A stretch of 64,000 nt of DNA from Bacteroidetes bacterium 46-16 (GCA_001897835.1 MKUN01000014.1:50388-114387); one strand, 5' to 3'. Positions 51,418 to 60,776 are shown, counted from the stretch's first letter. Made by a program: numbers and translations. Notes: generated by a model from the sequence alone, not told the origin.

Positions 51418-53883
51418 TTAATTACCTACGGAGAGCATATTCATTAACAAACGAATAGCGCCTTTATTGCCTGCTGGCAATTGCCGGAAGAAGGATAGGG
51501 ACGTATATACGTAATTACCCCTGCCGTATTTGCAATAAAGCGTACTGCCCTTAAGGGGCTGCTCGCCTGCATCGTTTGAAGCAAACAAGGGGGTATATTT
51601 GTCGTCCCATTTGCTGGCAAAATATAGCCCGCGTTCCTGTACCCAATCTTTGAAATCAGCCTCTGTGATCTTATTCGGGTAGTTCATGATCCTGTTCTCG
51701 GGGTGCAGGAAGGTCATCTTGGCATTTTCATCCGTTACACGGTCGCTGGAGAGGGTGAAAGGATATGGGCCCATCTTGGTAGTGGCCAGGTCTTGTAGGG
51801 TATTGTATTGCATTACCAGCGTGCCGCCGCGCTCAACATATTGCAGCAGCACGGGCATCCAGCTTATCATTTGTTTCTCTGTGTTTACAGCACGTACGCC
51901 GGTGATGATCGCATCATATTGTTTAAGTTTACTTGCATCAGCGAGGTCGCTTTCTTTAAGTGTGGTTACCTGGAGGCCTGCCAGTTTCAGCATAGTTACG
52001 GTATAATCGCCTGCACCTTCTATATACCCGATCTTCCGGGCCGTGCATTTCCAGTTGTCGCGCAGCACTTTGGTATATGGTGAGGTGAAGTATTGCAACG
52101 TGGGGATGTGGTTATATTGTATTACATGCTGGCTCTTGGCATAGGCCCGTTGGCCTACAATAAGGCTTGCGTTCAGATAAAAATCGTCATGGCTGATCCT
52201 GTCGGCCTCGGCAGGGCTGATGGTGACCGGCACGGATACTTCAACACCGGACTTGAGATTGATATGATCAACTTTCGTGATCAGGCGCTGCTCGGTAATA
52301 GCCAGTGTGGCATCGTTGATGTCCTTAAAAGGATGAATGATCACTGATGTCCTTACAGAGCCATTAGGTTCCATGACCACGAGCTGCGAACTGAAATCAA
52401 GCGATACATCAGGCACAATACGCAATTGCTCTACGATATCGCCTTTCACAGGGTCGAGTTTTTTGTAGGAAAGTGGTACGTCAACATTGAAGTATTCGTG
52501 CCCTATCTTAACACTAAGCGATACATTAAGGTCGTTGGGCGTTTCGGGCATACCGATAAGGGCATCGTTGGGTATTGCATATACACTTGGGTCGTTACTG
52601 GTTTGCGATAGCCAGTAAGGCTCTGTTATTGCTGTGCTTGATGGTATGGCAATATTATGCTCCAGTGTAACGAGTGAATCATCTTTCAGCTTTATATTCA
52701 GCTCACTGGTGTCGCCTTTCATCCAGCTTACGCCTTTTAGGCGTACCGAAACCGGTGAGCGCGCGATTACATGCAAGGTGAAGGGGAGGGTGCTGCCGGC
52801 AATGGTTTGCGGTGTGTTGGTGTACACTTCGGCAAGCAGGCCCGCACAGTGCAATATCACTTTGTCTAGTTCTGCCAGTTTTTCGTCGCGCCAATATTCA
52901 TTGGTCACTGTTTTTATTCTTTCTCTGAGGCCCAGTAAAGCATACAGACTATTCTCTGGTGCTTTGAAATCGTAGTACTTCAATATGCTGTCCACGGTCT
53001 TTCCTATGTCCTTTCTGCCTACGCGATTCCATGTAATGTCGATGTTGTCGAAAAGTGATTTTTTGACCGGGTCGCCGCCAACAAGCTGGAAGTATTCGGT
53101 CTGCACACCTGGCACACTTGGTGTGCCGGCCCCCTGGCTTTTGTGTACACTGCGGCTGCGGCCTGCCAGCTCGCTGTAGCCTACGCCCAGCAAGGCATTA
53201 TACTGGCCGAGTTTTAGTTTGAACTGGTCTTCGGAAGTAGTATTGGTCTTGCCAAATTTGTATGCGTTGAAGAGCATCCGTGTAACCAGCCATGCAGGAT
53301 ATTGTTCCAGGTTGTCACTGTATTTCTTGGGATCGCCGGAGGCATAAGCTGCTTTTTTGGCTATGATCGCAGATGCGGCATGCTGCCCGTGGCCCGCTCT
53401 TTCATCAGGGGGAAAACGGCAAATGATAACATCAGGTCTGAAACTACGGTAAACGCGCACAACGTCGTTGATGATGACATCGGGATTCCAGTGGCTGAAG
53501 GTTTCCTGCGAATTCTTGGAGAAACCAAAATCTACAGCGCGTGTAAAGTACTGTTCCGCGCCGTCTATTTTACGGGCTTCCATAAGTTCGTGCGTTCGTA
53601 TCAGGCCCAGTGCAGCCCCTTGTTCACTGCCCAGGATATTTTGCCCGCCATCGCCACGGGTGAGCGATAAGTATGCTGTGCGTATGTTCTGATCGTTTAC
53701 CAGCCATGCCAGCAGGCGTGTGTTCTCATCGTCAGGGTGTGCAGCCACATACAGCACATTCACCAGGTGATTGAGCTGTGATATCTCGTGGTATATGGTG
53801 GCCGATGTAGCAGGCCTGACCTGTTGTGCATTAAGCGACAGGGATATCAGCAACAGGCTGCATGAAAAAAATAACTTCCTCAT
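51418..53883 (-). CDS. PIG-L family deacetylase, secreted
   Basis: An 821-aa secreted protein. Signal peptide LFFSCSLLLISLSLNAQ; then a PIG-L/LmbE N-deacetylase domain (about 40-270) with the zinc motif AAHPDDE (Asp and His at 48-53) and GHGQH (His165, His168). The large C-terminal part (about 350-821) is beta-rich, with Ig-like sections and a ThuA/GATase-like section near 640-760 (DAIITGVRAVNTEKQM). The family removes acetyl groups from N-acetyl sugars. A lipoprotein gene follows (19 bp downstream). Substrate unknown. Confidence 0.88.
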   Translation of the reverse strand: MRKLFFSCSLLLISLSLNAQQVRPATSATIYHEISQLNHLVNVLYVAAHPDDENTRLLAWLVNDQNIRTAYLSLTRGDGGQNILGSEQGAALGLIRTHELMEARKIDGAEQYFTRAVDFGFSKNSQETFSHWNPDVIINDVVRVYRSFRPDVIICRFPPDERAGHGQHAASAIIAKKAAYASGDPKKYSDNLEQYPAWLVTRMLFNAYKFGKTNTTSEDQFKLKLGQYNALLGVGYSELAGRSRSVHKSQGAGTPSVPGVQTEYFQLVGGDPVKKSLFDNIDITWNRVGRKDIGKTVDSILKYYDFKAPENSLYALLGLRERIKTVTNEYWRDEKLAELDKVILHCAGLLAEVYTNTPQTIAGSTLPFTLHVIARSPVSVRLKGVSWMKGDTSELNIKLKDDSLVTLEHNIAIPSSTAITEPYWLSQTSNDPSVYAIPNDALIGMPETPNDLNVSLSVKIGHEYFNVDVPLSYKKLDPVKGDIVEQLRIVPDVSLDFSSQLVVMEPNGSVRTSVIIHPFKDINDATLAITEQRLITKVDHINLKSGVEVSVPVTISPAEADRISHDDFYLNASLIVGQRAYAKSQHVIQYNHIPTLQYFTSPYTKVLRDNWKCTARKIGYIEGAGDYTVTMLKLAGLQVTTLKESDLADASKLKQYDAIITGVRAVNTEKQMISWMPVLLQYVERGGTLVMQYNTLQDLATTKMGPYPFTLSSDRVTDENAKMTFLHPENRIMNYPNKITEADFKDWVQERGLYFASKWDDKYTPLFASNDAGEQPLKGSTLYCKYGRGNYVYTSLSFFRQLPAGNKGAIRLLMNMLSVGN

Positions 53884-53900
53884 AATTATCAGACAAATAA

Positions 53901-53925
53901 ACCCACGGCTTAAGGGGCCGTGGGT
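53901..53925 (-). terminator. Terminator of the DUF2911 gene
   Basis: ACCCACGGC (53901-53909) pairs with GCCGTGGGT (53917-53925); read on the minus strand it is followed by TTATTTG. It lies between the DUF2911 stop and the PIG-L start. Confidence 0.8.
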
Positions 53926-53953
53926 ATAAATATAAAACCTTTTGCGCGTAAGC

Positions 53954-54790
53954 TTACCTCAGGGCCCTGATGATCTTCATATTCTGTCGCCTGTAGTCAT
54001 CTTCATAAGCGCTGCCCTTTGCCAGTTCTATCGATTTTTCTGCGGCAGCAATGGCCTCTTCGCGTTTGCCCATTTTCTGGGCTATGCGGGCCTTGAGGTA
54101 TTGCATATAAAATGCCTTAGGATTTTGTTCTATTGCTTTATTTACATATTCCCATGCTTTATCTGTTTGCTGCTTTGTTTCAAAGTAGTAATTGGCAGCC
54201 TGGAAATAGGGGATCGATGGATTATTAATTGCTTTGTCAATGGCGGTATTTAACCGTTCTTCATTATTGGCTTTTACCGGTATAGATACCATAGTGTGCT
54301 CCCACGACAGATCGATTTTGCAAGCGTTAAAAGTGATATGGGAGATATTTATGGTAAAAGAGTGTACCAGGTCATCTACATATTTTGTTTTTATACGAAA
54401 ACGTGCCACATCTTCTGCTTTGCTATAGCCTGATGAGCCCCAGTTGCTGGTACCCTTGTTCAGGATCACCTCCCATGAGCCCTGGCCGGGAATAGTATAC
54501 AGTGCATATTCACCTGCTTTGATTTCCTGTCCGCCAACAGTTACATCTTCGCCAAATTTTACTTTGGTAGCAGCATTTGCTCCTGTCCGCCATACCTGGC
54601 CATAAGCAACAAGGTCGCCAAATATGCGCCTGCCGCGCATTGACGGGCGGCTGTAAACGATATCAATGGCAGATGTGGAAAAATCCTGGCTGATGCGTGC
54701 CGTAGGGCTAAGGGCAGGTAGTTTCAGGTCCTGCGCATCAGCGCCAAAAACAGTTAAAGCTACAAATAAAGTAAGCAGTATACTTTTCAT
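53954..54790 (-). CDS. DUF2911 domain protein, secreted
   Basis: A 278-aa protein from ATG 54790 with a signal peptide (SILLTLFVALTVFGADAQ). DUF2911 (about residues 25-175) is recognised by ISQDFSTSAIDIVYSRPSMRGRRIFG and WRTGANAATKVKFGEDVTVGG, followed by YALYTIPGQGSWEVILNKG. The remaining C-terminal part (about 190-278) is a short TPR-like helical region (AANYYFETKQQTDKAWEYVNKAIEQNPKAFYMQYLKARIA-type pattern). Its role is unknown. The ATG eight codons further upstream (54814) is unlikely because it gives a poor signal sequence. Confidence 0.88.
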   Translation of the reverse strand: MKSILLTLFVALTVFGADAQDLKLPALSPTARISQDFSTSAIDIVYSRPSMRGRRIFGDLVAYGQVWRTGANAATKVKFGEDVTVGGQEIKAGEYALYTIPGQGSWEVILNKGTSNWGSSGYSKAEDVARFRIKTKYVDDLVHSFTINISHITFNACKIDLSWEHTMVSIPVKANNEERLNTAIDKAINNPSIPYFQAANYYFETKQQTDKAWEYVNKAIEQNPKAFYMQYLKARIAQKMGKREEAIAAAEKSIELAKGSAYEDDYRRQNMKIIRALR

Positions 54791-54872
54791 ATGTTCATGT
54801 GTTTGAGGCAGCAATGTACTATACGCTGCTAAAAAATGATAGCAATATTATCTATAAGGCAATAGGGGCTAT

Positions 54873-55457
54873 TTACTTTTTCCTGGCGGGATCGGGCATC
54901 AGCTTAGATTTCATCAGGTCCAGCATCGACATCAGCTTATTAAAATCATCCTTGCCCAATATTACATATGAGTCATCTGTATCGGCCAGCTTCAGGTAAG
55001 GCGCCCAGCCCTCTTTTGACCAGTAGCAGCCTCCAATGATCCCATCGCGGGTTTTGAACATTATTTCGCTATAAACATTGCTCTTTTCCGAGAACAATTT
55101 CGTCTGCAGCATATTAAAGTTCCGCGTCATCTCGTCTACAGCACTCACGTCGGTATATACTGCTTTTACGTTCGGCGAATTGATGTCGCCATAAGCATAT
55201 ACAAAGCGGGCGAGGCTGAACTGCATATTGGCATCTGAGAGATTGGTGAGCTTTACCAATTGTACCTTCATATTTTTAAGCTCGCCAATATCGGTAATGT
55301 CTTTTTTCAGCATAGCATCAGGCATGCGTAGCAGCCTGTCCATCAGTTTCTCTGAGCGGGGCATTTCATTTTGCCGGTCCTGGCCTGAGGGGCCGGGTTG
55401 GGCATTGCAAAATGTATGTAGCAGTATTGCAAAAAGCAATAAGATCGCAGTTCTCAT
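54873..55457 (-). CDS. Hypothetical secreted protein
   Basis: A 194-aa protein with a signal peptide (AILLLFAILLHTFCNAQ). The mature part starts with a Pro/Gln-rich linker and continues as an alpha/beta domain (LVKLTNLSDANMQFSLARF, KAVYTDVSAVDEM, NVYSEIMFKTRDGIIGGCYW). I do not recognise a family. The DUF2911 gene is 82 bp downstream on the same strand, so a joint transcript is possible. The 239-bp gap upstream to 55697 holds no gene I can support. Confidence 0.7.
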   Translation of the reverse strand: MRTAILLLFAILLHTFCNAQPGPSGQDRQNEMPRSEKLMDRLLRMPDAMLKKDITDIGELKNMKVQLVKLTNLSDANMQFSLARFVYAYGDINSPNVKAVYTDVSAVDEMTRNFNMLQTKLFSEKSNVYSEIMFKTRDGIIGGCYWSKEGWAPYLKLADTDDSYVILGKDDFNKLMSMLDLMKSKLMPDPARKK

Positions 55458-55696
55458 AAGTACATTTTTTACGTAGTATAGCTAAGTGGAAACAAATTTA
55501 TGTATTAGGAGCTATATTCCCTTACATATTTAACATAAGGATAAAGATGAATAGGAGATAGCTATTTATCGCCTGAAGCTGATGATATCTGACAAAATGG
55601 GGGGCGCGTATGCTTAAAGAAATAGAACATTCGTTTTAATGAAATTTTTTTACTCCTGTCTATGATTTCATATAAACTTTACCATATTTTTGGTGC

Positions 55697-55930
55697 ATGA
55701 ATTACCCTGAAATAACACAAGACGATCTATTTGACCTGGGTTTCGAACCCATGGAGACAGATAATACCAAATCAATGCATTATGAGCATAAGGAGCTTGG
55801 TATTGTGCTTTGGAAAGGCATGTTCAACCCTAATCCCGAGTCGCGCTTCTGGAAATGTGGTTATGGAAAAGATAAGATACAGTTCGAGAGCCTCGAACAG
55901 TTAAAAGAATATATGGAGTCGCAGCGATAA
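55697..55930 (+). CDS. Small hypothetical protein (77 aa)
   Basis: A 77-aa acidic cytosolic protein (NYPEITQDDLFDLGFEPMET, then RFWKCGYGKDKIQFESLEQLKEYMES). The alternating pattern gives a short beta-hairpin followed by a C-terminal helix. No family recognised. It starts after a gap and is followed by a terminator hairpin, and its frame has no competing frame, so I consider it likely real. Confidence 0.6.
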   Translation: MNYPEITQDDLFDLGFEPMETDNTKSMHYEHKELGIVLWKGMFNPNPESRFWKCGYGKDKIQFESLEQLKEYMESQR

Positions 55931-55956
55931 GATCATTTCACATCTATTAATAAAAA

Positions 55957-55984
55957 CATACCCGCTGCAACAGCAGCGGGTATG
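55957..55984. terminator. Bidirectional terminator
   Basis: Perfect 12-bp stem CATACCCGCTGC (55957-55968) / GCAGCGGGTATG (55973-55984) with an AACA loop; read on the minus strand TTTTTATTAA follows. It sits between the 77-aa gene and the convergent small lipoprotein gene. Confidence 0.88.
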
Positions 55985-56008
55985 AAAATATTGTAAGCAT
56001 ACATAAGT

Positions 56009-56209
56009 TTACCTGTATTGTACATAGTGATGCCCGTAGTGGTAGTAATCACGCGGACGGTAGCTGCTACGTGTATAGTGGTTATGGCTTTTCCAGTAAG
56101 AGCGGTGCCCATAATGCCCCGGGTAACCATTACCCCGGCTGTAAAGGCAGGAGCTTAGTGATATTCCCAGTACTAAAAACAAGCATGCTATGATTAAGAA
56201 TGATTTCAT
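56009..56209 (-). CDS. Small Tyr/His-rich lipoprotein A
   Basis: A 66-aa predicted lipoprotein: signal with the lipobox ISLSSC, then a short mature part rich in Tyr, His, Arg and Gly (GYPGHYGHRSYWKSHNHY). It shares the core PGHY-xx-RSYWK-x-H with the neighbouring gene at 56241, so the two look like a tandem duplication. The family name is unknown to me. Both genes are on the minus strand with a 31-bp gap, followed by a terminator. Confidence 0.65.
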   Translation of the reverse strand: MKSFLIIACLFLVLGISLSSCLYSRGNGYPGHYGHRSYWKSHNHYTRSSYRPRDYYHYGHHYVQYR

Positions 56210-56240
56210 AAGCCGAAAATTTGACCGCTAATAAACGGTT

Positions 56241-56453
56241 TTATCTATAAAGTATTTTGGGGTTGTTATTATAATTGCCATGCCTGGCAGGCGCATAATG
56301 GTTGTAGTATGGTTTGCCATACTTAACATGCTGCTTCCAATAGCTGCGTTTACGATAATGGCCCGGTATGTAATTGCCATCACCTACAGCACATGAACTG
56401 AATGCAAGCACAATGATGATAAGCGTACAAACTACAGATAATACAGATCTCAT
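56241..56453 (-). CDS. Small Tyr/His-rich lipoprotein B
   Basis: A 70-aa predicted lipoprotein with the lipobox LAFSSC and a mature part containing PGHYRKRSYWKQHVKYGKPYY, clearly related to the gene at 56009 over about 20 residues. It is basic and Tyr-rich, with no Trp other than the one in the shared motif. It is probably an outer-membrane or surface structural peptide. It precedes lipoprotein A in transcription order. Confidence 0.65.
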   Translation of the reverse strand: MRSVLSVVCTLIIIVLAFSSCAVGDGNYIPGHYRKRSYWKQHVKYGKPYYNHYAPARHGNYNNNPKILYR

Positions 56454-56563
56454 AAGGTTTTCTTCTGTTTTACAGCAACAATATACGAAACATGCACATA
56501 ATACAAAAACGCTACATAAAATTTATAAAAATCAATGTGTTGTGTGCTTGTTTGCGCAGGTAT

Positions 56564-56956
56564 TTATCCCTTTAGCGGCACGCGCCTTTTGTAATAATAG
56601 CCCGTTTTAGGGTTATAATAATATAGCTTCTTGGGGTATTTGCGGCTATAGGCATGCTTGGTCGTAATCTGGTGTCCTGTCTTTCCGGCAACCATGTCCT
56701 CATCCTCATCACTGGTGTAGTAGTTATCATCTTCCTCCTCGTTCATCACTACTATGTAGCTTGCGTCATCGTCCAGGTCTTCATCTGTCGCATAGTAATC
56801 GTCGTCATCCGCCTCATCATGGCTCGTTACAGCTTTATGTACTGCTGTCTTTTTATGTACCGATTTTTTAGCGGGTTTGCCTGTTTTGGCGCTTTGTCCA
56901 TAGCTAACACAAAATGCAGCCATAAGCAGCAGCGTAAATAGCGTTCTTTTATACAT
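56564..56956 (-). CDS. Secreted acidic/tyrosine-rich protein
   Basis: A 130-aa protein with a signal peptide (RTLFTLLLMAAFCVSYGQ). After a Lys/His-rich stretch (KKSVHKKTAVHK) come two matching acidic repeats (DDDYYATDEDLDDD near 53-66 and EDDNYYTSDEDED near 75-87), then a basic Tyr-rich end (YPKKLYYYNPKTGYYYKRR). Such split-charge proteins may be cell-surface or matrix peptides. No family recognised. It belongs to the small-secreted cluster 56009-56956. Confidence 0.6.
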   Translation of the reverse strand: MYKRTLFTLLLMAAFCVSYGQSAKTGKPAKKSVHKKTAVHKAVTSHDEADDDDYYATDEDLDDDASYIVVMNEEEDDNYYTSDEDEDMVAGKTGHQITTKHAYSRKYPKKLYYYNPKTGYYYKRRVPLKG

Positions 56957-56978
56957 GCCTGTATGTTTTAAGGATAAG

Positions 56979-56999
56979 TATCATTATCATATAATGATA
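56979..56999. repeat. Perfect 9-bp palindromic hairpin
   Basis: TATCATTAT (56979-56987) / ATAATGATA (56991-56999) around CAT. It lies 23 bp upstream of the ATG at 56956 and 60 bp from the next stop, without a T tract, so it may be an operator or a weak terminator. Confidence 0.5.
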
Positions 57000-57059
57000 C
57001 GCAACTTTTTCGATATTATATAGTGGCGTTTTCCCTGGCAGAGGGGTAAAAGCGACCAT

Positions 57060-58352
57060 TTATTTTTTCATGAACTGCCCGCGCCATAAGCTGCTATCAT
57101 TGCTTCTGAGACTGAGTATATAAAATCCGGGAGCTAACGAAGATATATCAATACGATAGTCTTTTCCGCTGGTAAGCGCTTTTTTATAAACGGTTACGCC
57201 CTGCAGGTTGAAAATGGTAGCGTCATAAGCGGCCTGCCCGGCTACCGGTAGTTGCACACTTATACTGTTGCCGGCAGGGTTTGGGCTGATGATCATACCA
57301 CCTTTACCACTTTGCAGGGTTGAGGTATGGGCGGGCCATGTGCTGATATCCATGCTAAAGGTATCATGGTCATTGCAACGATGGGCCACCAGCATTACGG
57401 TATATGCGCCGGGTGCAGTGTAGGTGTGTACCGGGGAAGCGGTGGTCGCAGTATCGCCATCCCCAAAGTACCATGTGTAGGAGGTTGCATTGACCGATGT
57501 ATTAGTAAATGTTACCTCGTTGCCCGCTGCTGTGCTATAGCTGAAAACAGCAGAAGGGTCATACCGGCCTATATGCCAGTAGAGCATACTGTCATACACG
57601 ATCACTTTGGCTGCATGCCTGATATTGGCTGCATCTGTTGCGCCAAGCGAGTAATCGTATGCTATGTTTTCCGGGTCTTTATGAAACAATGCCGTATAAA
57701 AGGCACAAGCCGCAGCGTATGTACCCGCAGGGCTGGGGTGGCTTTCATCTGCCTGGTAAAGCTCTATCGCCGGGTACTGCTGCCTGATATAATGCCATAC
57801 TGCACCCACAGGGGATAGCACGGCAGCATTGCTGTCGGCCATCATCATATACCGCAGCCGCAGCATACTGTCCATGCCCTCATAAGTACATACGGGCGGC
57901 CAGGTGGGGCAGTTAAGGTCATCGCCATTCTTACGTCCCCAGGTCATATAGAACATGCTGCGCCCGCAGGTGTTATAAGAATGATTCAGGCTATCGAGAA
58001 AATGAGCATAGGGGAACATGCCTGTATCTACCTGCTCTATCGGGAAGCTGGGCCACTGGCTTTGCTCCTGCAGCACTACATAATCCAGGTCGCCCGCCGC
58101 TATCTTGGCCAGGGAGGTAGCGTCATTGGCATGTTGTTGAAGGGTATAACCGCCTATAGTATTACTATCATAAGTGAGGCTATCGCCCATTGAGGCGGCT
58201 ATGTCTGCTGTTACCTGCGGCAATGAATTTACATAAGTGTAGCTATTACCAAGGAAGAGTACTTTTAAGGGGCGGTAGACTGGTTTTTGGGCTTTTAGTG
58301 TGCTTCCGCACAGGCATATTAACATGACAGCAAGCCATCCTTTTAGTTTCAT
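57060..58352 (-). CDS. SGNH-type hydrolase with PKD domain and T9SS sorting tail
   Basis: A 430-aa secreted protein from ATG 58352, with a signal peptide (LKGWLAVMLICLCGSTLKAQ). Catalytic domain: block I GNSYT with nucleophile Ser37, and the terminal ADESHPSPAG with Asp202 and His205, as in SGNH/GDSL esterases. A PKD domain follows at about 262-345 (FSYSTAAGNEVTFTNTS, YTAPGAYTVMLVAH), then a T9SS type A tail (about 355-430; ISPNPAGNSISVQL, LAPGFYILSLRSN). It is probably an exported esterase acting on polysaccharide acyl groups. An upstream in-frame start at 58424 is unlikely. Confidence 0.88.
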   Translation of the reverse strand: MKLKGWLAVMLICLCGSTLKAQKPVYRPLKVLFLGNSYTYVNSLPQVTADIAASMGDSLTYDSNTIGGYTLQQHANDATSLAKIAAGDLDYVVLQEQSQWPSFPIEQVDTGMFPYAHFLDSLNHSYNTCGRSMFYMTWGRKNGDDLNCPTWPPVCTYEGMDSMLRLRYMMMADSNAAVLSPVGAVWHYIRQQYPAIELYQADESHPSPAGTYAAACAFYTALFHKDPENIAYDYSLGATDAANIRHAAKVIVYDSMLYWHIGRYDPSAVFSYSTAAGNEVTFTNTSVNATSYTWYFGDGDTATTASPVHTYTAPGAYTVMLVAHRCNDHDTFSMDISTWPAHTSTLQSGKGGMIISPNPAGNSISVQLPVAGQAAYDATIFNLQGVTVYKKALTSGKDYRIDISSLAPGFYILSLRSNDSSLWRGQFMKK

Positions 58353-58415
58353 AGGCAATAAACATTGTAAAGTACAAACAAAATATACTGTGTTATTGTT
58401 ATTAATAGCAAATGT

Positions 58416-58898
58416 ATGAAACAAAGTAAACTCAAAACTATATTGCTGCTCGTATGCTGTTTGTCTGTATGCTACCTGGCGGCGGCACTGGGTAGCATTG
58501 CTACCTTGCCCAATCTAGATAACTGGTATGCGGGGCTTAAAAAACCTTTTTTCAATCCTCCTAATGAGGTGTTTGGCCCCGTATGGGCCTTACTTTATAC
58601 GCTTATGGCTATATCGCTGTTCCTGGTAATAAGGAAACACCATCCGCGGAGAAAAGCAATTTTGTGGATATTTTCCTTACAGTTGCTGGCAAATATATTA
58701 TGGAGCTTTTTCTTCTTTTATTTTCATTTCTTTATCACTTCCATTTTTGATATCCTGCTGTTACTGGCCTTGCTCATAAGCTATTTCAGGTTGGTAAGGC
58801 CCATACACAGGTTTGCAGCATATTGTTACATACCCTATATCTGCTGGGTGTCGTTTGCAAGTGTTTTGAACATCAGTTTATGGTGGCTCAACGGGTAG
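58416..58898 (+). CDS. TspO/MBR family tryptophan-rich sensory protein
   Basis: A 160-aa five-helix membrane protein. Family signature: WYAGLKKPFFNPPNEVFGPVWALLYTLMAISL (helix 1-2 loop; about residues 37-68), then QLLANILWSFFFF and the helix 5 pattern YIPYICWVSFASVLN. TspO binds porphyrins and affects redox-stress responses. The ATG 58416 is 64 bp from the divergent SGNH gene start. The next gene (58979) begins 80 bp later and may be independent. Confidence 0.93.
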   Translation: MKQSKLKTILLLVCCLSVCYLAAALGSIATLPNLDNWYAGLKKPFFNPPNEVFGPVWALLYTLMAISLFLVIRKHHPRRKAILWIFSLQLLANILWSFFFFYFHFFITSIFDILLLLALLISYFRLVRPIHRFAAYCYIPYICWVSFASVLNISLWWLNG

Positions 58899-58978
58899 CT
58901 GTTTATCACTATATCTTATCATACTATCAGCCAAAGCCCTACCAGCTATTAGGCAATAGGCTTATCTTAGCATCCTGA

Positions 58979-59479
58979 ATGATTACCATAATATCAGGCA
59001 CAAACCGGAAGGACAGCATGACACTAAGGGTGGCAAAGCTGTACCACAAGCTGTTCGCAGAACGTAATGCCGATGTGCACCTCGTATCGCTTGAGGGCGT
59101 GAATGTGTTTGAAGAAGGGCCTGTTTTGAAAGAACTTGAAGAACGCTATTTCATCCCATCCGACAAGTTTGTCTTTATTATGCCAGAGTACAATGGGAGC
59201 TTTCCCGGCATTTTAAAGCTGATGATAGACAACAGCAACATTAAAAAATGCTGGTGGTACAAGAAGGCAATGCTTGCTGGTGTGGCCGATGGGCGGGGTG
59301 GTAACCTTAGGGGTATAGAGCATATGACCAATATCCTGCACTATATGCGCATGAACGTGCATTACAACAAACTCCCCCTTTCGCGCATTAACGACGAGAT
59401 GGGGCCGGATGGCAGTTTATTGAAACCTGCTACCCAAAAAGCGATAGAGAACCAGGTAGACGAATTTTTGAATTACTAA
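58979..59479 (+). CDS. NADPH-dependent FMN reductase-like flavoprotein
   Basis: A 166-aa flavodoxin-fold protein. The start TIISGTNRKDSMTLRVAKLYHKLF is the FMN-binding loop of this family, followed by FIMPEYNGSFPGILKLMIDNSN and VADGRGGNLRGIEHMTNIL. The family reduces FMN, quinones or nitro compounds with NAD(P)H. It is shorter than the homologue at 38191-38769 and only loosely similar. The metallophosphoesterase gene starts 16 bp after it, so the two are likely co-transcribed. Confidence 0.9.
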   Translation: MITIISGTNRKDSMTLRVAKLYHKLFAERNADVHLVSLEGVNVFEEGPVLKELEERYFIPSDKFVFIMPEYNGSFPGILKLMIDNSNIKKCWWYKKAMLAGVADGRGGNLRGIEHMTNILHYMRMNVHYNKLPLSRINDEMGPDGSLLKPATQKAIENQVDEFLNY

Positions 59480-59495
59480 ATAATATCAGGGTTTT

Positions 59496-60746
59496 ATGTG
59501 GTTAAGGGTGCTGATCATTTTGGCTGTAGTAGGCCTGGCCGAGTATTATAGTTATATCGTGGTGCGGTCTGCGCTGCGCAGCCTGCCGCAGGTGTGGCGC
59601 ACTGCGCTAATGGTCACATATATACTGCTCACCGTATTCCTGTGGCTTAGTGTTATCTTCTTCAGGCAGATCGACTGGGCTAAGCTGCCCCACATGGCAC
59701 GCAATATCTACATTGCCTTCTCGCTCGGTTTCGCCATAGGCAAAGTGCTGGTATTGCTGGTGATGCTGGTGGATGACCTGCGCAGGCTGGTGGTGTGGCT
59801 GGTAAGTTTGGCGATGCCAGCCAAAGAGGTTGCTGGTGATACGGGCCAGGTGCGCGGTATGAGCCGCTCTGCATTTTTTTCTACCCTTGCCCTTATACTG
59901 GGCGGCACATCGCTCCTGGGTTTTATTTATGGTGTAAGCAACAGGTATAATTACCGCGTGCGCAGGCTGCAGCTCAAATTTCCTTCATTGCCTGCAGCCT
60001 TCAAAGGGCTGAAAATAGTCCAGGTATCGGACATACATACCGGCAGCTTTGATAACCATGATGCCGTGGCAAAAGGCATACAGCGCATACTGGATGAAAA
60101 GCCCGATGTTATCTTTTTTACCGGCGACCTTGTGAATAACGAGGCCGATGAAGTGGACGGGCGCTACCAGGAGATTTATGCCCGCCTCAATGCCCCTATG
60201 GGCGTATACTCCATACTGGGCAACCATGACTATGGCGATTATAAACACTGGCCCAGTAAAGAAGCGAAGAAAGAGAACCTCGACCGGCTAAAGCAGATGC
60301 AGGGCGGTATGGGCTGGAAACTACTGCTTAACGAACATGTGGTATTGCAGCGTGGCAACGACAAAATAGCCGTGATAGGTGTGGAGAACTGGAGTGCAAA
60401 AGGTTTCCATACCTATGGTGATATGGCCAAAGCATATGAGGGACTTGGGGAACAGGAAATTCCTTTTAAGATATTGCTTTCACACGATCCTTCACATTGG
60501 GATGCGCAGGTGCGGCCTAAGTACGGCGATGTGCAGCTTACGCTCAGCGGCCATACGCACGGTATGCAGTTTGGCATCGAGATACCGGGATTTAAATGGA
60601 GCCCGGTGCAGTATATGTATAAGGAATGGGCAGGTCTCTACCGCGAAGGGGATCAGCACCTGTATGTCAACAGGGGCTTTGGTTTCTTGGGCTACCCCGG
60701 CAGGCTGGGCATATTACCCGAAATAACGGTAATGGAACTGGTGTAG
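59496..60746 (+). CDS. Membrane-anchored metallophosphoesterase
   Basis: A 416-aa protein with three to four N-terminal helices (about 4-22, 35-55, 70-95, 128-150) followed by a calcineurin-like phosphoesterase domain. All metal motifs are present: VSDIHTGS, TGDLVNNE, LGNHDYGD, LLSHDPSHW and SGHTHGMQFG. Related enzymes (YkuE-like) act on UDP-diacylglucosamine (LpxH-like) or other phosphoesters; the substrate here is unknown. It follows the FMN reductase by 16 bp. Confidence 0.92.
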   Translation: MWLRVLIILAVVGLAEYYSYIVVRSALRSLPQVWRTALMVTYILLTVFLWLSVIFFRQIDWAKLPHMARNIYIAFSLGFAIGKVLVLLVMLVDDLRRLVVWLVSLAMPAKEVAGDTGQVRGMSRSAFFSTLALILGGTSLLGFIYGVSNRYNYRVRRLQLKFPSLPAAFKGLKIVQVSDIHTGSFDNHDAVAKGIQRILDEKPDVIFFTGDLVNNEADEVDGRYQEIYARLNAPMGVYSILGNHDYGDYKHWPSKEAKKENLDRLKQMQGGMGWKLLLNEHVVLQRGNDKIAVIGVENWSAKGFHTYGDMAKAYEGLGEQEIPFKILLSHDPSHWDAQVRPKYGDVQLTLSGHTHGMQFGIEIPGFKWSPVQYMYKEWAGLYREGDQHLYVNRGFGFLGYPGRLGILPEITVMELV

Positions 60747-60776
60747 CCAATTCCATTACCCCAAATATTTAACCCT

